Origin: Mycobacterium sp. D16R12
GTDB lineage: Bacteria; Actinomycetota; Actinomycetes; Mycobacteriales; Mycobacteriaceae
NCBI RefSeq assembly: GCF_002013465.1
Contig: NZ_MAFC01000014.1
Coordinates: 1-45,646, forward strand
Direction of reading: 5' to 3'
DNA length: 45,646 nucleotides
The notes beneath the pieces were generated by a model, which did no database searches, was not told the origin of the DNA, and saw only the letters and a list, made by a program, of their open reading frames with translations. Below, piece after piece: positions 7,973-17,813 of the stretch; position 1 is the first letter of the stretch, and each line of letters begins with the position of its first letter. Both the position numbers and the translations under genes were made by a program.

Positions 7973-8756
7973 GACCCCGTCCTACCACGCTGTTGAATTT
8001 CCGCACCAAACCTCTTGGTATTACCCGTGTTACCGATGTGATCGCCTTGTATTGCACCCCGGGAACGCTGAGCACCTTACCGGCGGCGATGTCGTGCAGG
8101 CACGTGTTGACCACATCGTCGACTTGGAGCCACATGAATTCCGGGATGGTGCCCATCTCGATTCCGGCCCGTTCGTGAAACTCGGTATGGATGAATCCGG
8201 GGCACAGCACGTGCATACCAACGCCGGTGCCCAACAAACCATTTGCCAAACCTTCGGTGAAGGAGACCACCCAGGCCTTGGACGCCGAGTACGTCGAGCC
8301 GCGCCCAGACACCAGGCCTGCCACGCTCGCCACGTTGATGACGGTGCCCGCACCGGCCTCGACCATCGAGGGCAGCGCCGCGCGGGTGAGCTCCATGACC
8401 GCGGTGACATTGACGTCGAGCTGCGCGTGCAACAGCTCGGGCGCTGCCGTCCAGAACTCGCCGGCGGTCGCGAAACCGGCGTTGTTGACCAATACCGACA
8501 CCCCGGCGGCGAGGCGCTCGGCGACTTTCGCGCGATCGGCGGCATCGGCCAAATCGGCGGGCAGCGCCTCGGCGTGGACGCCATACCGGCAGGTGAGCTC
8601 GTCGGCGAGGGCGCTCAGGCGCTGTTCGTCACGGGCGACCAGCACCACGTCATATCCGAGCGAGGCGTACTTGCGGGCGAAACCGCCCCCCAGTCCCGAG
8701 GTGGGGCCGGTGACCAGCGCGGTCGAACGCGGGGGAGTCGAAACGGTGCCGGACAT
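7959..8756 (-). CDS. Short-chain dehydrogenase/reductase
   Basis: A 265-residue classical SDR. The cofactor-binding glycine motif is TGPTSGLGGGF (residues 16-26), a slight variant of TGxxxGxG. NNAG is at 91-94, the catalytic Ser is in NVASVAG (about 144), and YSASK gives Tyr156 and Lys160. An Arg after the second strand (LVARDE) suggests NADP(H) rather than NAD(H). The substrate is unknown. It is the first gene of the tightly overlapped pyrE chain and is divergent from mmpS. The basic C-terminal tail is typical of mycobacterial SDRs near lipid genes. Confidence 0.9.
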   Translation of the reverse strand: MSGTVSTPPRSTALVTGPTSGLGGGFARKYASLGYDVVLVARDEQRLSALADELTCRYGVHAEALPADLADAADRAKVAERLAAGVSVLVNNAGFATAGEFWTAAPELLHAQLDVNVTAVMELTRAALPSMVEAGAGTVINVASVAGLVSGRGSTYSASKAWVVSFTEGLANGLLGTGVGMHVLCPGFIHTEFHERAGIEMGTIPEFMWLQVDDVVNTCLHDIAAGKVLSVPGVQYKAITSVTRVIPRGLVRKFNSVVGRGRGRT

Positions 8757-8857
8757 AGTTGGTCAGCCTACCGACTATGTCCCAGCACACTCTCTGCCAT
8801 ATAGACGGTATGGATGGTTACTAGTACAAAGAGTACGGGTATTGCTAGCATCGCGGG

Positions 8858-9325
8858 ATGTTTGATCGCGCAGTGCGCTGGCTCACTGAACACCAACGGT
8901 GGGTGTACCCAGTGCTGATCGCACTGTGGACAGCTACTGGCACATACCTGCTCACCTCCCCCAAGGTCGCGATGCCCGACACCGCCGCCACCCCCACCCC
9001 GCGCCCCGCGAGCATGCTATCGCTGAGCCAGCCCAAGACGGTCACCTACGAGGTGTCCAGTGGCGGCAAGCCCATCACGGTGTCCTACCTGGACGAGAAG
9101 GGCCAATCCAAGCTCTTCAGCGGCGCGGCTCCGTGGCGAACCAGCTTGAACACCAATGACTTTGGTTTCGCAGCCGGTATCACCGCGCTATCAGCAGACA
9201 CCGTCACCTGTCGGATCACCGTTGACGGCAAGGTGGCCGACGAGAAAACCGACACCGGGCGCGATCCCTCAGTCAGCTGCAATCTCGTGGCATTCCAAAA
9301 ACTCGAACCGGTGAGGCAGCCCTAA
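8858..9325 (+). CDS. MmpS-family membrane protein
   Basis: A 155-residue MmpS protein: short cytoplasmic N-terminus, one membrane helix at about residues 16-34, a Pro/Thr linker, then a small beta-rich periplasmic domain beginning TVTYEVSSGGKPITVSYLDE. The domain ends with two cysteines (VTCRITVDG and VSCNLVAF). MmpS proteins act as accessory partners of MmpL transporters in exporting lipids, siderophores or drugs. The stop overlaps the mmpL start (TAATG), so the two are co-translated. Which MmpS subtype it is cannot be decided by eye. Confidence 0.88.
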   Translation: MFDRAVRWLTEHQRWVYPVLIALWTATGTYLLTSPKVAMPDTAATPTPRPASMLSLSQPKTVTYEVSSGGKPITVSYLDEKGQSKLFSGAAPWRTSLNTNDFGFAAGITALSADTVTCRITVDGKVADEKTDTGRDPSVSCNLVAFQKLEPVRQP

Positions 9326-12123
9326 TGCACGACAGTCCCATATTCGGCCGCTTCGCCGGCATCATCAGCAGACACGCCGGATTGCTCATCGGGCTCTTGA
9401 TGCTGGTGGCCGGCGGACTGATGGCGTCGGCGCCCAACCTCGAAGAACTCGCCCGGACGCACGGCAGCCCCATGATGCCAACCAACACCCAGTCCGGGTT
9501 GAGTCTCAAGCACATGGCAAAAGCGTTCGGTGAATCGGAATCCAATAACACCGCGGCCATCGTCGTCGAGAAGGATCAACCCTTCACCGACGAAGACCGT
9601 GCGTTTCGTGCCGAACTGATGAAGAAACTCAAGGCCGACACCGCTCATGTCGAACCCGGGATGGACACGTGGTCTGATCCCCAGTTCGCGGCCGCGAGCG
9701 AAAGCCCCGACAAGAGGGTTGCGCTCGCCCAGTTGTCCTTGGCCGGGGAGGTCGGCGGCCCCAAGGCTATGGAGTCTGCCCAGGCCGTGCAGCGCATCAT
9801 CGACGATATCGAGAAGCCGGCGGGCACCACGATTTACGCCACGGGGACCAGCCAGGCCGCCGCCGACCAAATCACGACGATAATGCGGGATACCGTGGTC
9901 ATCGGCGGGCTGTCGCTCGTTCTGGTCGGCGGTCTGCTGCTGCTGGTGTACCGCTCGCTCGTGGTCGCGTTCTTGCCCCTGATGACGGTCGCCGTCGCTG
10001 TGGGAATCGCGACCCCGATTACCGGTTTCCTGACCCTGGCGGGGCTGATTCCCACATCCATGATGACCAACGCGTTAATGGGCGCCTTGGCGCTGGGCGC
10101 GGGCACCGACTACTCCATCTTCTTCATCGGCCGCTATCAAGAGGGCCGACGCGCAGGCCTCAGCGTCGATGACGCGTTCCGCTCCAGTTATCGCGGTGTG
10201 GCGCCCGTCGTGATCGCGTCTGGATTGACGGTCGCAGGGGCCTTGTCGTGTATGAACTTCGCGCAACTCGACATGATGAAATCGATGGGCGTTCCCGGCG
10301 CTCTCACGATGATCTTCACCGCACTGTCCGCAGTGACGGTGACTCCCGGCGCCCTGCTGATCGGCGCGCGCAGGTTCGGCTGGTTCGAGCCCAGGTCGAC
10401 CATCCGCTCAACTCGGCTGTGGCGCCGCATCGGCATCCGGGTGGCGCGTTGGCCCAAGCCCCTGTTCGTGGGCACATTCTCGCTTCTGATCATGCTGATG
10501 ATGGTGATACCCACCGCGTCATTCAATTATGATGAGCTGCAATTCATTCCGAAGGACATGCCCAGCGCCGCCGGTATGATCGCGATTCAAAAACATTTCC
10601 CCGCGGGCCAGATGAACCCCGACATGATCTTGATCCGCTCCCCCGAGGATTTACGCACCTCTGCCAACATCGGACTGCTGGAAAAGGCCGCACAGCAGAT
10701 CACCAAGCTGGACAGTGTGGCCTCGGTGCAGTGGATCACCCGGCCCGGGGGGATGCCGATGGATCAAACCTCGCTCATGTACAGCGTGGGGATGGCCGGA
10801 ACCATGATGTCGCAGAACAAGATTGTGATGGAGAAGCGACAGCAGCGAATGCACACCATGAACGAGAACATGGGTTCGATGATGTCGACGCTGCAGGGCC
10901 TCCAGGGCACATTGCGTAAGGCTCAGCAAGGAGCCAAACAACTCACCTCTGCCGCTGTGCCGATCCAAGCAAGTCTGAACCAGCTGAAATCGCAAATTAA
11001 TTCGACGATGGGGCCCGCCCGGGAGGCAGTGAAATCCACACCCAACTGCGCCGCTGATCCGATGTGCGCGGGTACACAGACCGCGTTGTCCAACTTCGAG
11101 AACATGTCCAATGTCACCGATCAGATGCGTGATCTTGTCAACACCACCGGATCAATGACGGGAGGGCTGGCCCAGGCGACACAAACCATGCCCAAAATGC
11201 TCGCATCCATGGCAGAGATGCACGACCTGATGACCGAGACCAATGAGCAAATGTCGCAGATGATGTCGCAGATGGACACCATGACGTCGCTCATGCAGGA
11301 CCTTGGCCGGAGCAGCGCGGGAACCGGAGATTATTTCTACTTCCCCGCACAGATGCTCTCGGACCCGCGATTCAAGCCGTACCTGAAGATGATGTTCTCC
11401 GAGGACGGCACCACCACCCGCATGATCGCTATCGGTAATGGCAGCAGCTACGGCGATGAGGGCATCCAACGCGTCCGTGACCTCGCCGCGGAGATGAAGT
11501 ACGCCCTCAAGGGCACCCGCCTCGAAGGCAGCGTGATCGAAATCGCCGGTCCGGCAGCGCTCATCGGCGATATGCGCGCCATACTCGACCGCGACGAGAA
11601 GCTGATCATGATCGGCTGCCTCACGGTGATCTTCACGGTGGTACTGCTCCTGCTGCGCGGTTTGGTGGCATCGCTCATCGTCATCGGCTCGGTGCTGGTG
11701 TCGTTCGCCTCGACGCTCGGCCTTGCCCTGGTGATCTGGCAGCACGTCCTCGGCATTCAACTGCACTGGTCGGTGCCGGTCGCGGTGTTCGCGATCCTGA
11801 TCTCGGTAGGCGCCGACTACAACCTGCTGGTCGCGTCGCGCTTCAAAGAAGAAATGAGTGTCGGTGTCCGCACGGGTGTCATCCGCTCCATCGCCGGCAC
11901 CGGTGGGGTGGTCACCACCGCGGGTCTGGTGTTCGCGATGACTCAATTCGCCATGATGGGGTCGAGTCTGGTCAACGTCGCACAAATGGGTTCGACGATC
12001 GGGCTCGGCTTGATCATCGATACGTTCGTGGTGCGCACCTTCACGGTGCCGACACTGGCGGTAATCCTCGACAAGAAGTTCTGGTGGCCGCTGCCGATGA
12101 ACCAGCTCTGGCGGCGTTCCTAA
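9325..12123 (+). CDS. MmpL-family RND lipid transporter
   Basis: A 932-residue RND transporter with the MmpL layout: TM1, a large periplasmic domain, TM2-6, a second periplasmic domain, then TM7-12. The proton-relay Asp-Tyr pairs are intact at D262-Y263 (GAGTDYSIFF) and D831-Y832 (VGADYNLL). The second periplasmic domain carries a long Met- and Gln-rich helical stretch (about residues 490-660), the predicted coiled-coil tip of cluster I MmpLs. There is no long cytoplasmic C-terminal tail, unlike MmpL3. With the neighbouring MmpS it should export a lipid or small molecule driven by protons. The substrate is unknown. Its end overlaps the convergent gene by 4 bp. Confidence 0.92.
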   Translation: MHDSPIFGRFAGIISRHAGLLIGLLMLVAGGLMASAPNLEELARTHGSPMMPTNTQSGLSLKHMAKAFGESESNNTAAIVVEKDQPFTDEDRAFRAELMKKLKADTAHVEPGMDTWSDPQFAAASESPDKRVALAQLSLAGEVGGPKAMESAQAVQRIIDDIEKPAGTTIYATGTSQAAADQITTIMRDTVVIGGLSLVLVGGLLLLVYRSLVVAFLPLMTVAVAVGIATPITGFLTLAGLIPTSMMTNALMGALALGAGTDYSIFFIGRYQEGRRAGLSVDDAFRSSYRGVAPVVIASGLTVAGALSCMNFAQLDMMKSMGVPGALTMIFTALSAVTVTPGALLIGARRFGWFEPRSTIRSTRLWRRIGIRVARWPKPLFVGTFSLLIMLMMVIPTASFNYDELQFIPKDMPSAAGMIAIQKHFPAGQMNPDMILIRSPEDLRTSANIGLLEKAAQQITKLDSVASVQWITRPGGMPMDQTSLMYSVGMAGTMMSQNKIVMEKRQQRMHTMNENMGSMMSTLQGLQGTLRKAQQGAKQLTSAAVPIQASLNQLKSQINSTMGPAREAVKSTPNCAADPMCAGTQTALSNFENMSNVTDQMRDLVNTTGSMTGGLAQATQTMPKMLASMAEMHDLMTETNEQMSQMMSQMDTMTSLMQDLGRSSAGTGDYFYFPAQMLSDPRFKPYLKMMFSEDGTTTRMIAIGNGSSYGDEGIQRVRDLAAEMKYALKGTRLEGSVIEIAGPAALIGDMRAILDRDEKLIMIGCLTVIFTVVLLLLRGLVASLIVIGSVLVSFASTLGLALVIWQHVLGIQLHWSVPVAVFAILISVGADYNLLVASRFKEEMSVGVRTGVIRSIAGTGGVVTTAGLVFAMTQFAMMGSSLVNVAQMGSTIGLGLIIDTFVVRTFTVPTLAVILDKKFWWPLPMNQLWRRS

Positions 12124-12854
12124 CGGCCGTCGGGCTGGCCGCCCTGACCCACGGGAGCCGGCTGCCGGTCTCCGGCGGGCGCGGAACTGCTACCGACGGG
12201 CCGACTGGGACGTTCCGCGGCCTGGATGGGCGACGGCGCCGACTCCCCGGACGGGGGCAGCACCCGCAGCAGGTCGTTGAACTGGCGGACGGCCTTGAGG
12301 CCCTCGTCCCACTGCTCACGGTTGCTGTTGATCGGCAGTGCGGCCAGCGTCCAATGTTGTTCGTTCCACAACACCTCCGCCGTCTCGATCGCCGTGTGGG
12401 CGAAGGTGACCATGCGCCGGTCACAGGCCCGACGGGCGGCATCCAGATTGGTGGAGTAGACCATGCGCGGGCCGATGGCGCCCAGCAGCCAGATATCGGA
12501 TTCGCGGGGTTCCTGCATGACCTTGAGCCGCAGGTCCACCATGACGTTGGTACCCACCTTGCGGTGCAGCGCGATGATGGTCGCGACGTCCTCCAGGTCG
12601 AAGACGTAGACGGCCTCGCCGCGGATCTGACCGAGGACCACGTTGGCGGCTGCGGCCGATCCCGCGCTCGACATCACGCCGCGGTTCCAGCGCTTGACGA
12701 TCTCTTTGTCCTGCGACATGTAGTCGAAGCCGTGAGATCGCGCCCAGGCCTTCCGACGGTGTCCGCGGCTGCGGCGGCGGCCGATATCGACGTACAGCAG
12801 CACGCCCGCACAGACGAAGCAAAGTGCGGACAGCGTGAACCAAAGTAGAGCCAT
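12120..12854 (-). CDS. Membrane-anchored conserved protein, Rv0383c-like
   Basis: A 244-residue protein with one N-terminal membrane helix (about residues 3-22) followed by a basic patch (GRRRSRGHRRK), so the main domain is probably cytoplasmic. The central part (about 40-190) contains ordered strands and helices; the last 45 residues are Pro/Ser/Gly-rich and probably disordered. The family is conserved in mycobacteria without a known function. It shares its last four bases with the convergent mmpL and lies downstream of clpB on the same strand. Confidence 0.78.
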   Translation of the reverse strand: MALLWFTLSALCFVCAGVLLYVDIGRRRSRGHRRKAWARSHGFDYMSQDKEIVKRWNRGVMSSAGSAAAANVVLGQIRGEAVYVFDLEDVATIIALHRKVGTNVMVDLRLKVMQEPRESDIWLLGAIGPRMVYSTNLDAARRACDRRMVTFAHTAIETAEVLWNEQHWTLAALPINSNREQWDEGLKAVRQFNDLLRVLPPSGESAPSPIQAAERPSRPVGSSSAPAGDRQPAPVGQGGQPDGR

Positions 12855-12933
12855 CCGCGACAGCCTAACCGGTACCGGCCCAACTACCGCGCGGAGCGCT
12901 CGGATCGTGACCGAGAGTTACCGGTCCGTGATG

Positions 12934-13000
12934 GGCGCTCGACAGCGCCGAATGTCGACTTACCGCGCGAAAGTCCGAGTGGACAGCGCGATAAGTCGAC
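12934..13000. terminator. Two stacked hairpins downstream of clpB
   Basis: The first is GGCGCT (12934-12939) / AGCGCC (12944-12949) with a 4-nt loop. The second is larger: arms 12954-12968 and 12986-13000 pair at 14 of 15 positions, and inside the loop GTCC (12973-12976) pairs with GGAC (12981-12984). There is no U-run. It could end or attenuate the clpB message, or be a copy of a dispersed intergenic palindrome. Confidence 0.55.
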
Positions 13001-13013
13001 ACTCGACAGCTAC

Positions 13014-15560
13014 TCAGCCCAGGATGAGCGAGTCGCCGTCGGCGCTCACGTTCACCGGAACGACGTCGCCGTCGTGCACCTCACCGGCCAGCAGCTGCTT
13101 GGCGAGCTTGTCGCCGATCGCCTGTTGCACCAGGCGCCGCAACGGACGGGCCCCGTAGATCGGGTCGAATCCGCGCTGGGCCAGCCAATTCTTGGCGGGC
13201 CCGGACACCTCGAGTGTCAACCGCCGTTGGGCCAACCGCTTCTGCAGCTGGGCCAGCTGGATGTCGACGATCCGCACCAGCTCCTCGGGGTTGAGCGCCT
13301 CGAAGATGAGCACATCATCGAGCCGGTTGATGAACTCCGGCTTGAACTTGGCGCGCACCGCGGCCATCACCTGTTCCTCGGAGCCACCAGCCCCCAGGTT
13401 TGAGGTGAGGATCAAGATGGTGTTCCGGAAGTCCACCGTGCGGCCCTGGCCGTCGGTAAGACGTCCCTCATCGAGCACCTGCAGCAGCACGTCGAACACG
13501 TCCGGGTGCGCCTTCTCGACCTCGTCGAACAGCACCACCGTGTACGGGCGTCGCCGCACCGCCTCGGTCAGCTGACCGCCGGCGTCGTATCCGACGTATC
13601 CGGGCGGTGCACCGACAAGCCTTGCGACCGAGTGCTTTTCGCCGTACTCGGACATGTCGATGCGCACCATGGCGTGCTCGTCGTCGAACAAGAAGTCCGC
13701 GAGGGCCTTGGCCAGCTCGGTCTTACCGACACCAGTGGGCCCTAGGAACAGGAACGAACCGGTGGGCCGATTGGGATCAGCAACACCAGCCCGGGCGCGG
13801 CGCACCGCATCGGAAACCGCCTCGACGGCCTTCGCCTGGCCGACGACCCGCGCCCCCAGCACGTCTTCCATGCGCAGCAGCTTGGCGGTCTCGCCCTCCA
13901 GGAGCCGCCCGGCCGGGATACCGGTCCAGGCCGACACCACGTCGGCGACATCGTCGGGTCCCACCTCTTCCTTGAGCATGACGCTTTCGCGCGCCTGCAC
14001 TCCCGGCAGCGCGGCCTCCAGCTGCTTCTCCAAGTCGGGGATGCGCCCGTAACGCAGCTCGGCGGCCTTACCCAGATCACCGTCACGTTCGGCGCGATCC
14101 GATTCGCCCTTGAGGGTTTCCAACTGCTCCTTGAGATCGCGGACCACGTCGATGGCGTTCTTCTCGTTCTGCCAACGCGCGGTGAGCTCTGCGAGGCGCT
14201 CCTTCTTGTCAGCCAGCTCTTCACGCAGCTTCACCAGACGCTGCTTGGAGGCCTCGTCATCTTCCTTGGCCAGCGCCATCTCCTCGATCTCGAGACGGCG
14301 TACGACGCGCTCGACCTCATCGATTTCGACAGGGCGCGAATCGATTTCCATGCGCAGACGGGACGCGGCCTCGTCGACCAGGTCGATGGCCTTGTCTGGC
14401 AGGAAGCGCGAGGTGATGTACCGGTCGGACAGGGTGGCGGCGGCCACCAGCGCGGAGTCGGTGATCCGCACGCCATGGTGGATCTCGTAACGCTCCTTGA
14501 TGCCGCGCAGGATGCCGACGGTGTCCTCCACCGAGGGTTCGCCCACCAGCACCTGCTGGAACCTGCGCTCCAGCGCGGCGTCCTTCTCGATGTACTTGCG
14601 GTACTCGTCGAGGGTGGTGGCGCCCACCAACCGCAGCTCACCGCGGGCGAGCATGGGCTTGATCATGTTGCCGGCATCCATCGCCGACTCGCCGGTCGCG
14701 CCCGCGCCCACGATCGTGTGCAGCTCGTCGATGAACGTAATCAACTGTCCCGCAGAGTTCTTGATCTCATCGAGGACTGCCTTAAGGCGTTCCTCGAACT
14801 CGCCGCGGTATTTGGCGCCGGCAACCATCGAGCCCAGGTCCAGCGATACAACGGTCTTGCCGCGCAGGCTTTCGGGCACGTCACCGGCGATGATGCGCTG
14901 CGCGAGTCCCTCGACGATGGCGGTCTTACCGACACCAGGCTCGCCGATCAACACCGGATTGTTCTTGGTCCGTCGGCTGAGCACCTGCACAACGCGACGG
15001 ATCTCGGTGTCACGACCGATGACCGGGTCGAGCTTGCCCTCGCGGGCCAGAGCGGTCAGGTCGGTGGAGTACTTCTCCAAGGCCTGGAACGTCGCTTCGG
15101 GCTCGGCGCTGGTCACCCGCCCGCTACCGCGCACCTGAACGAAGGCATCGCGCAGCGCGTTCGGAGTGGCGCCGTTGTTGGCGAGCAACTTGGCTACATC
15201 GGAATCACCGGTGGCCAGGCCCACAAGCAGGTGCTCGGTGGATACGTAGTCGTCATTGAGCTCGGTGGCGAGTTGCTGTGCCGTGGTGATCGCGGCGATG
15301 GAGTCACGCGAGAGCTGCGGGTTGGCACTGGCATTGCTGACCTGGGGTAGCCGGTCTGCAATGGCCTGCGCCTCGTTGCGCACGGTCGCGGGGTCGACGC
15401 CCACCGCCTGCAGGAGCGGCGCGGCGATGCCATCGGTTTGGCTCAGCAGCGCCACCAGCAGGTGCGCGGGGCGGATTTCAGGGTTGCCCGCTGTGGTCGC
15501 CGCCTGAAGGGCAGCTGTCAGCGCGGCCTGAGTTTTGGTGGTCGGATTGAACGAGTCCAC
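13014..15560 (-). CDS. clpB: Disaggregase ClpB (Hsp100)
   Basis: An 848-residue class I AAA+ chaperone that pulls apart aggregates together with DnaK/DnaJ/GrpE. The order is N domain (1-145), AAA1 with Walker A GEPGVGKT and Walker B FIDELH, a long coiled-coil M domain (about 400-520), and AAA2 with GPTGVGKT and VLFDEVEK. The intact M domain separates ClpB from ClpC. It lacks the M-x-G-F-type loop of ClpP-docking proteins as far as I can see. An HspR-type inverted repeat lies 54 bp before the start, so it is expected to be co-regulated with the dnaK operon in this window. Confidence 0.97.
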   Translation of the reverse strand: MDSFNPTTKTQAALTAALQAATTAGNPEIRPAHLLVALLSQTDGIAAPLLQAVGVDPATVRNEAQAIADRLPQVSNASANPQLSRDSIAAITTAQQLATELNDDYVSTEHLLVGLATGDSDVAKLLANNGATPNALRDAFVQVRGSGRVTSAEPEATFQALEKYSTDLTALAREGKLDPVIGRDTEIRRVVQVLSRRTKNNPVLIGEPGVGKTAIVEGLAQRIIAGDVPESLRGKTVVSLDLGSMVAGAKYRGEFEERLKAVLDEIKNSAGQLITFIDELHTIVGAGATGESAMDAGNMIKPMLARGELRLVGATTLDEYRKYIEKDAALERRFQQVLVGEPSVEDTVGILRGIKERYEIHHGVRITDSALVAAATLSDRYITSRFLPDKAIDLVDEAASRLRMEIDSRPVEIDEVERVVRRLEIEEMALAKEDDEASKQRLVKLREELADKKERLAELTARWQNEKNAIDVVRDLKEQLETLKGESDRAERDGDLGKAAELRYGRIPDLEKQLEAALPGVQARESVMLKEEVGPDDVADVVSAWTGIPAGRLLEGETAKLLRMEDVLGARVVGQAKAVEAVSDAVRRARAGVADPNRPTGSFLFLGPTGVGKTELAKALADFLFDDEHAMVRIDMSEYGEKHSVARLVGAPPGYVGYDAGGQLTEAVRRRPYTVVLFDEVEKAHPDVFDVLLQVLDEGRLTDGQGRTVDFRNTILILTSNLGAGGSEEQVMAAVRAKFKPEFINRLDDVLIFEALNPEELVRIVDIQLAQLQKRLAQRRLTLEVSGPAKNWLAQRGFDPIYGARPLRRLVQQAIGDKLAKQLLAGEVHDGDVVPVNVSADGDSLILG

Positions 15561-15613
15561 AACACCTCCGTGGGTTGAGAGAAATGCTTGTCAGTAGTTC
15601 CAACGCCATCAGC

Positions 15614-15634
15614 CTTGAGTCTGTTCCGCTCAAC
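15614..15634 (-). promoter_or_regulatory. HspR-type inverted repeat (HAIR) before clpB
   Basis: CTTGAGT (15614-15620), 7-nt spacer, GCTCAAC (15628-15634). The HAIR consensus is CTTGAGT-N7-ACTCAAG; the right half matches at 5 of 7. The same pair of half-sites occurs at 23506-23526 before dnaK. HspR should bind here and repress clpB without heat stress. Confidence 0.8.
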
Positions 15635-15701
15635 TTTGAGAATCTTCGCGATGCGGTGTCTAGCTCATCACACCTACCGGCGCTCTGAACTAAATCCGGA
15701 A

Positions 15702-16619
15702 TCACACGCGGTGGCCGCGCCCCTCCAGCAGCTCGCCGACGCGCGACAACACCGGAAGCACCCCTCCGCGCAGAACCGACCGGAGCTGTCGATTGAGCGG
15801 GGACCGCGGGTCGAATCCACTCAGCGTGAACCACAGCTGGGTGCCGCCGATCCGCGGAATCAGTCGCCACGTCATGCGCAGAGCGGTGATTGCGCCCAGG
15901 ATCGGAATCTTGAAGGTGGACACGATGAGCTCGGGCTCGCGCACCTGCAGGAACTCCATGTCGACCCTTCCGGCGAATCCGACAAGCGGAACCGGATAGG
16001 TGGTTATGGACAGCCGGCCGCCGGTTTCCACCGACACCAAATCGTGGTCGTTCACCAGATCGCCGACAAACTCCTTCGATGTGATGACCTGCCACACGGT
16101 TCGCGATGAGTGGCGGTAGAACTCGCCCAGGCTGAATGCCGTCGCATCATCAGGCGGGGGATCATCACCCGGCTCCGGAACGATCAACAGCTCTTCGATA
16201 CGCGACATGACCAATGCCCAGATCTCGCGAACGAGAACGCGAAGCCGCCCATGAGCCGGATTGGCGAGGTCAAATCCATTGTGCACAACCAGTAATCGCG
16301 TCCCTCCCGGTTCGGGATGGAGCGTCCAGGTGACTCGCAAATCCCAGGAGTCCTCCGGCGTGGAAAATCGATAGACCATGCGTTCACCAGGCACGACGTC
16401 GGTGAACTCACACTCCCCGCGCCCGCCGAAATTCACCTCCGGCATCGGGAAGGTGGTGAACGTGAAGGAACTACCGGCCGCCACCGAGTCCTCGCCGATG
16501 TCGGTGGTCCAATCGGAGATCGAGGCGGCCGACGTGATGGCGCGCCACACCTGCTCGGCGGGATACGGGAAGAACTGCCCAACCGTCACCGATGTCAGGT
16601 CATCCCGCGAAGCGGTCAT
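15702..16619 (-). CDS. Tandem SRPBCC/AHSA1-like protein
   Basis: A protein of about 305 residues with two START-like (SRPBCC) domains in a row. The first, about residues 9-145, starts VGQFFPYPAEQVWRAITSAASISDW. The second, about 160-300, starts LGEFYRHSSRTVWQVITSKEFVGD. Both keep the helix-strand opening in which a Trp follows a Val (VW) and the C-terminal helix. SRPBCC domains bind hydrophobic ligands or, in AHSA1 members, Hsp90. The role here is unknown. I prefer the ATG at 16619 (MTASRDD); a TTG at 16658 abuts the previous stop. It is the last of three related genes. Confidence 0.78.
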   Translation of the reverse strand: MTASRDDLTSVTVGQFFPYPAEQVWRAITSAASISDWTTDIGEDSVAAGSSFTFTTFPMPEVNFGGRGECEFTDVVPGERMVYRFSTPEDSWDLRVTWTLHPEPGGTRLLVVHNGFDLANPAHGRLRVLVREIWALVMSRIEELLIVPEPGDDPPPDDATAFSLGEFYRHSSRTVWQVITSKEFVGDLVNDHDLVSVETGGRLSITTYPVPLVGFAGRVDMEFLQVREPELIVSTFKIPILGAITALRMTWRLIPRIGGTQLWFTLSGFDPRSPLNRQLRSVLRGGVLPVLSRVGELLEGRGHRV

Positions 16620-16658
16620 ACCCCTGAGATACCGCAGATACGCGATCTGCGTGGGCAA

Positions 16659-17195
16659 TCAGGCGGATACATCAGTGACCAGACAGTGCGGAGGCCAGTC
16701 CCGACCCGACGACGCACTGTCGATACATCGCCCAAGCTTGCCCATCGTCCCGGGCCAGCCGCGCTCAGAAATCGTCCGGTAGATGCGCGAGGCGGAACTG
16801 CCCATATCGAACCCGTCGTGACGCAGCGTGACCATGGTGCCGCCCGGAACCTCGTGCAGTGTCCACGTCACCGTCCACTCCGTCTGCTCCGACGACTTCA
16901 TATCCCACCAGCGGATCGACAGCACCCTGTTGGGGGTAGCCGCAAGCACCTCACAGGACAGTGCGCCCGAGAAGTCGGCCATGGGCAAGGGAAAAGCATT
17001 GAAACGAAACCGGGTTCCCACCTGCGGCCGAAAACCAATCGGGTCCATCAGCCATTCCTCCATGGCATCGGGACTCGCCATCACGCTCCACACTCGCGCG
17101 GGCGGATGTCGATAGAACTGGTCCAGAATGATGGTGGCGATGTCGTTCGCATCGTCGGGCACGGCACTCTCCAGATTGATTGGGTTACCTTTCAT
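16659..17195 (-). CDS. Single-domain SRPBCC protein
   Basis: A 178-residue SRPBCC protein. After about 20 acidic residues it begins IILDQFYRHPPARVWSVMASPDAMEEWLMDPIGFRPQ. It has the typical W-T-L-x-x-V-P-G-G-T hairpin (TWTLHEVPGGTMVTLRHDGF) and a C-terminal helix. It is clearly a paralogue of the next gene upstream: both share RVWSV, MxEW, IGFRP/VGFRP, VGTR and SxxWWD. The closest named group is AHSA1/activator of Hsp90-like, common in actinobacteria. The ligand is unknown. Confidence 0.8.
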   Translation of the reverse strand: MKGNPINLESAVPDDANDIATIILDQFYRHPPARVWSVMASPDAMEEWLMDPIGFRPQVGTRFRFNAFPLPMADFSGALSCEVLAATPNRVLSIRWWDMKSSEQTEWTVTWTLHEVPGGTMVTLRHDGFDMGSSASRIYRTISERGWPGTMGKLGRCIDSASSGRDWPPHCLVTDVSA

Positions 17196-17232
17196 ACCCC
17201 ATTAATCTGGGTCACCGCCGTGTTCTCATCTG

Positions 17233-17751
17233 TTAGCCAGGCAAACTCGGCCCGCAGGAGGGTTCACAGCTGCCCTCATCAGTAGGGATAGTCGCTGCAC
17301 GATCGATGAGACGCCCGAGCTTGGTCATCGCGGTCGGCCAGAATCTATCGGAGAGGGCCGCCATCCGGCGCACAGCAGGGTCATCACTGCTGAATGCCGG
17401 TCGGCTCAAGACCACCCTGGTTCCGTTCGGAACCGTGGACAGTGTCCATGAGGTTCGCCAGGCCACGGGGGCCGGAAGTTTCGTATCCCACCAGGAAATC
17501 GTCAGCATTTCGTTTGGTGTAGCCACCAAGACTTCGCAGGCGATGTTCCCGGAATAGTTGGCAATCGGCACCGGAAGATCCACCAGCCGGTACCGCGTAC
17601 CCACCGCCGGACGGAACCCCACCTGTTCGACGAACCACTCCCCCATGACATCGGGGTCGACCAAAACACTCCACACGCGTTCGGGAGAGTGCGGGTAGAA
17701 GAAATCGGCGACAACATCCGTCGGATCGTGTAGACCGCCCACAGTGCACAC
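17233..17751 (-). CDS. Single-domain SRPBCC protein, paralogue of its neighbour
   Basis: A 172-residue SRPBCC protein opening VVADFFYPHSPERVWSVLVDPDVMGEWFVEQVGFRP, with TSWTLSTVPNGTRVVL in the middle and a C-terminal helix. The tail has two cysteines (SCEPSCGP). The alignment with the protein at 16659-17195 is easy by eye over the whole domain, so this is a local duplication. The start at the GTG at 17751 is tentative, since no strong ribosome site is visible. Function unknown. Confidence 0.76.
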   Translation of the reverse strand: MCTVGGLHDPTDVVADFFYPHSPERVWSVLVDPDVMGEWFVEQVGFRPAVGTRYRLVDLPVPIANYSGNIACEVLVATPNEMLTISWWDTKLPAPVAWRTSWTLSTVPNGTRVVLSRPAFSSDDPAVRRMAALSDRFWPTAMTKLGRLIDRAATIPTDEGSCEPSCGPSLPG

Positions 17752-17813
17752 TCCATCGTCGGTGGTGACACCTTTGTACTCCGCGAAACTGGCGCGCGCC
17801 GAAATTGAATCGA

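Noticed and set aside
8757..8857. Operator before mmpS around CTAGTACAAAGAGTACG
   Set aside because: Only four to five bases match in the repeat, and GTAC is itself palindromic, so the signal is too weak. No regulator gene is adjacent.
14475..15350. A 291-codon open frame opposite clpB
   Set aside because: Shadow of the clpB coding strand; no ribosome site and no recognisable product.
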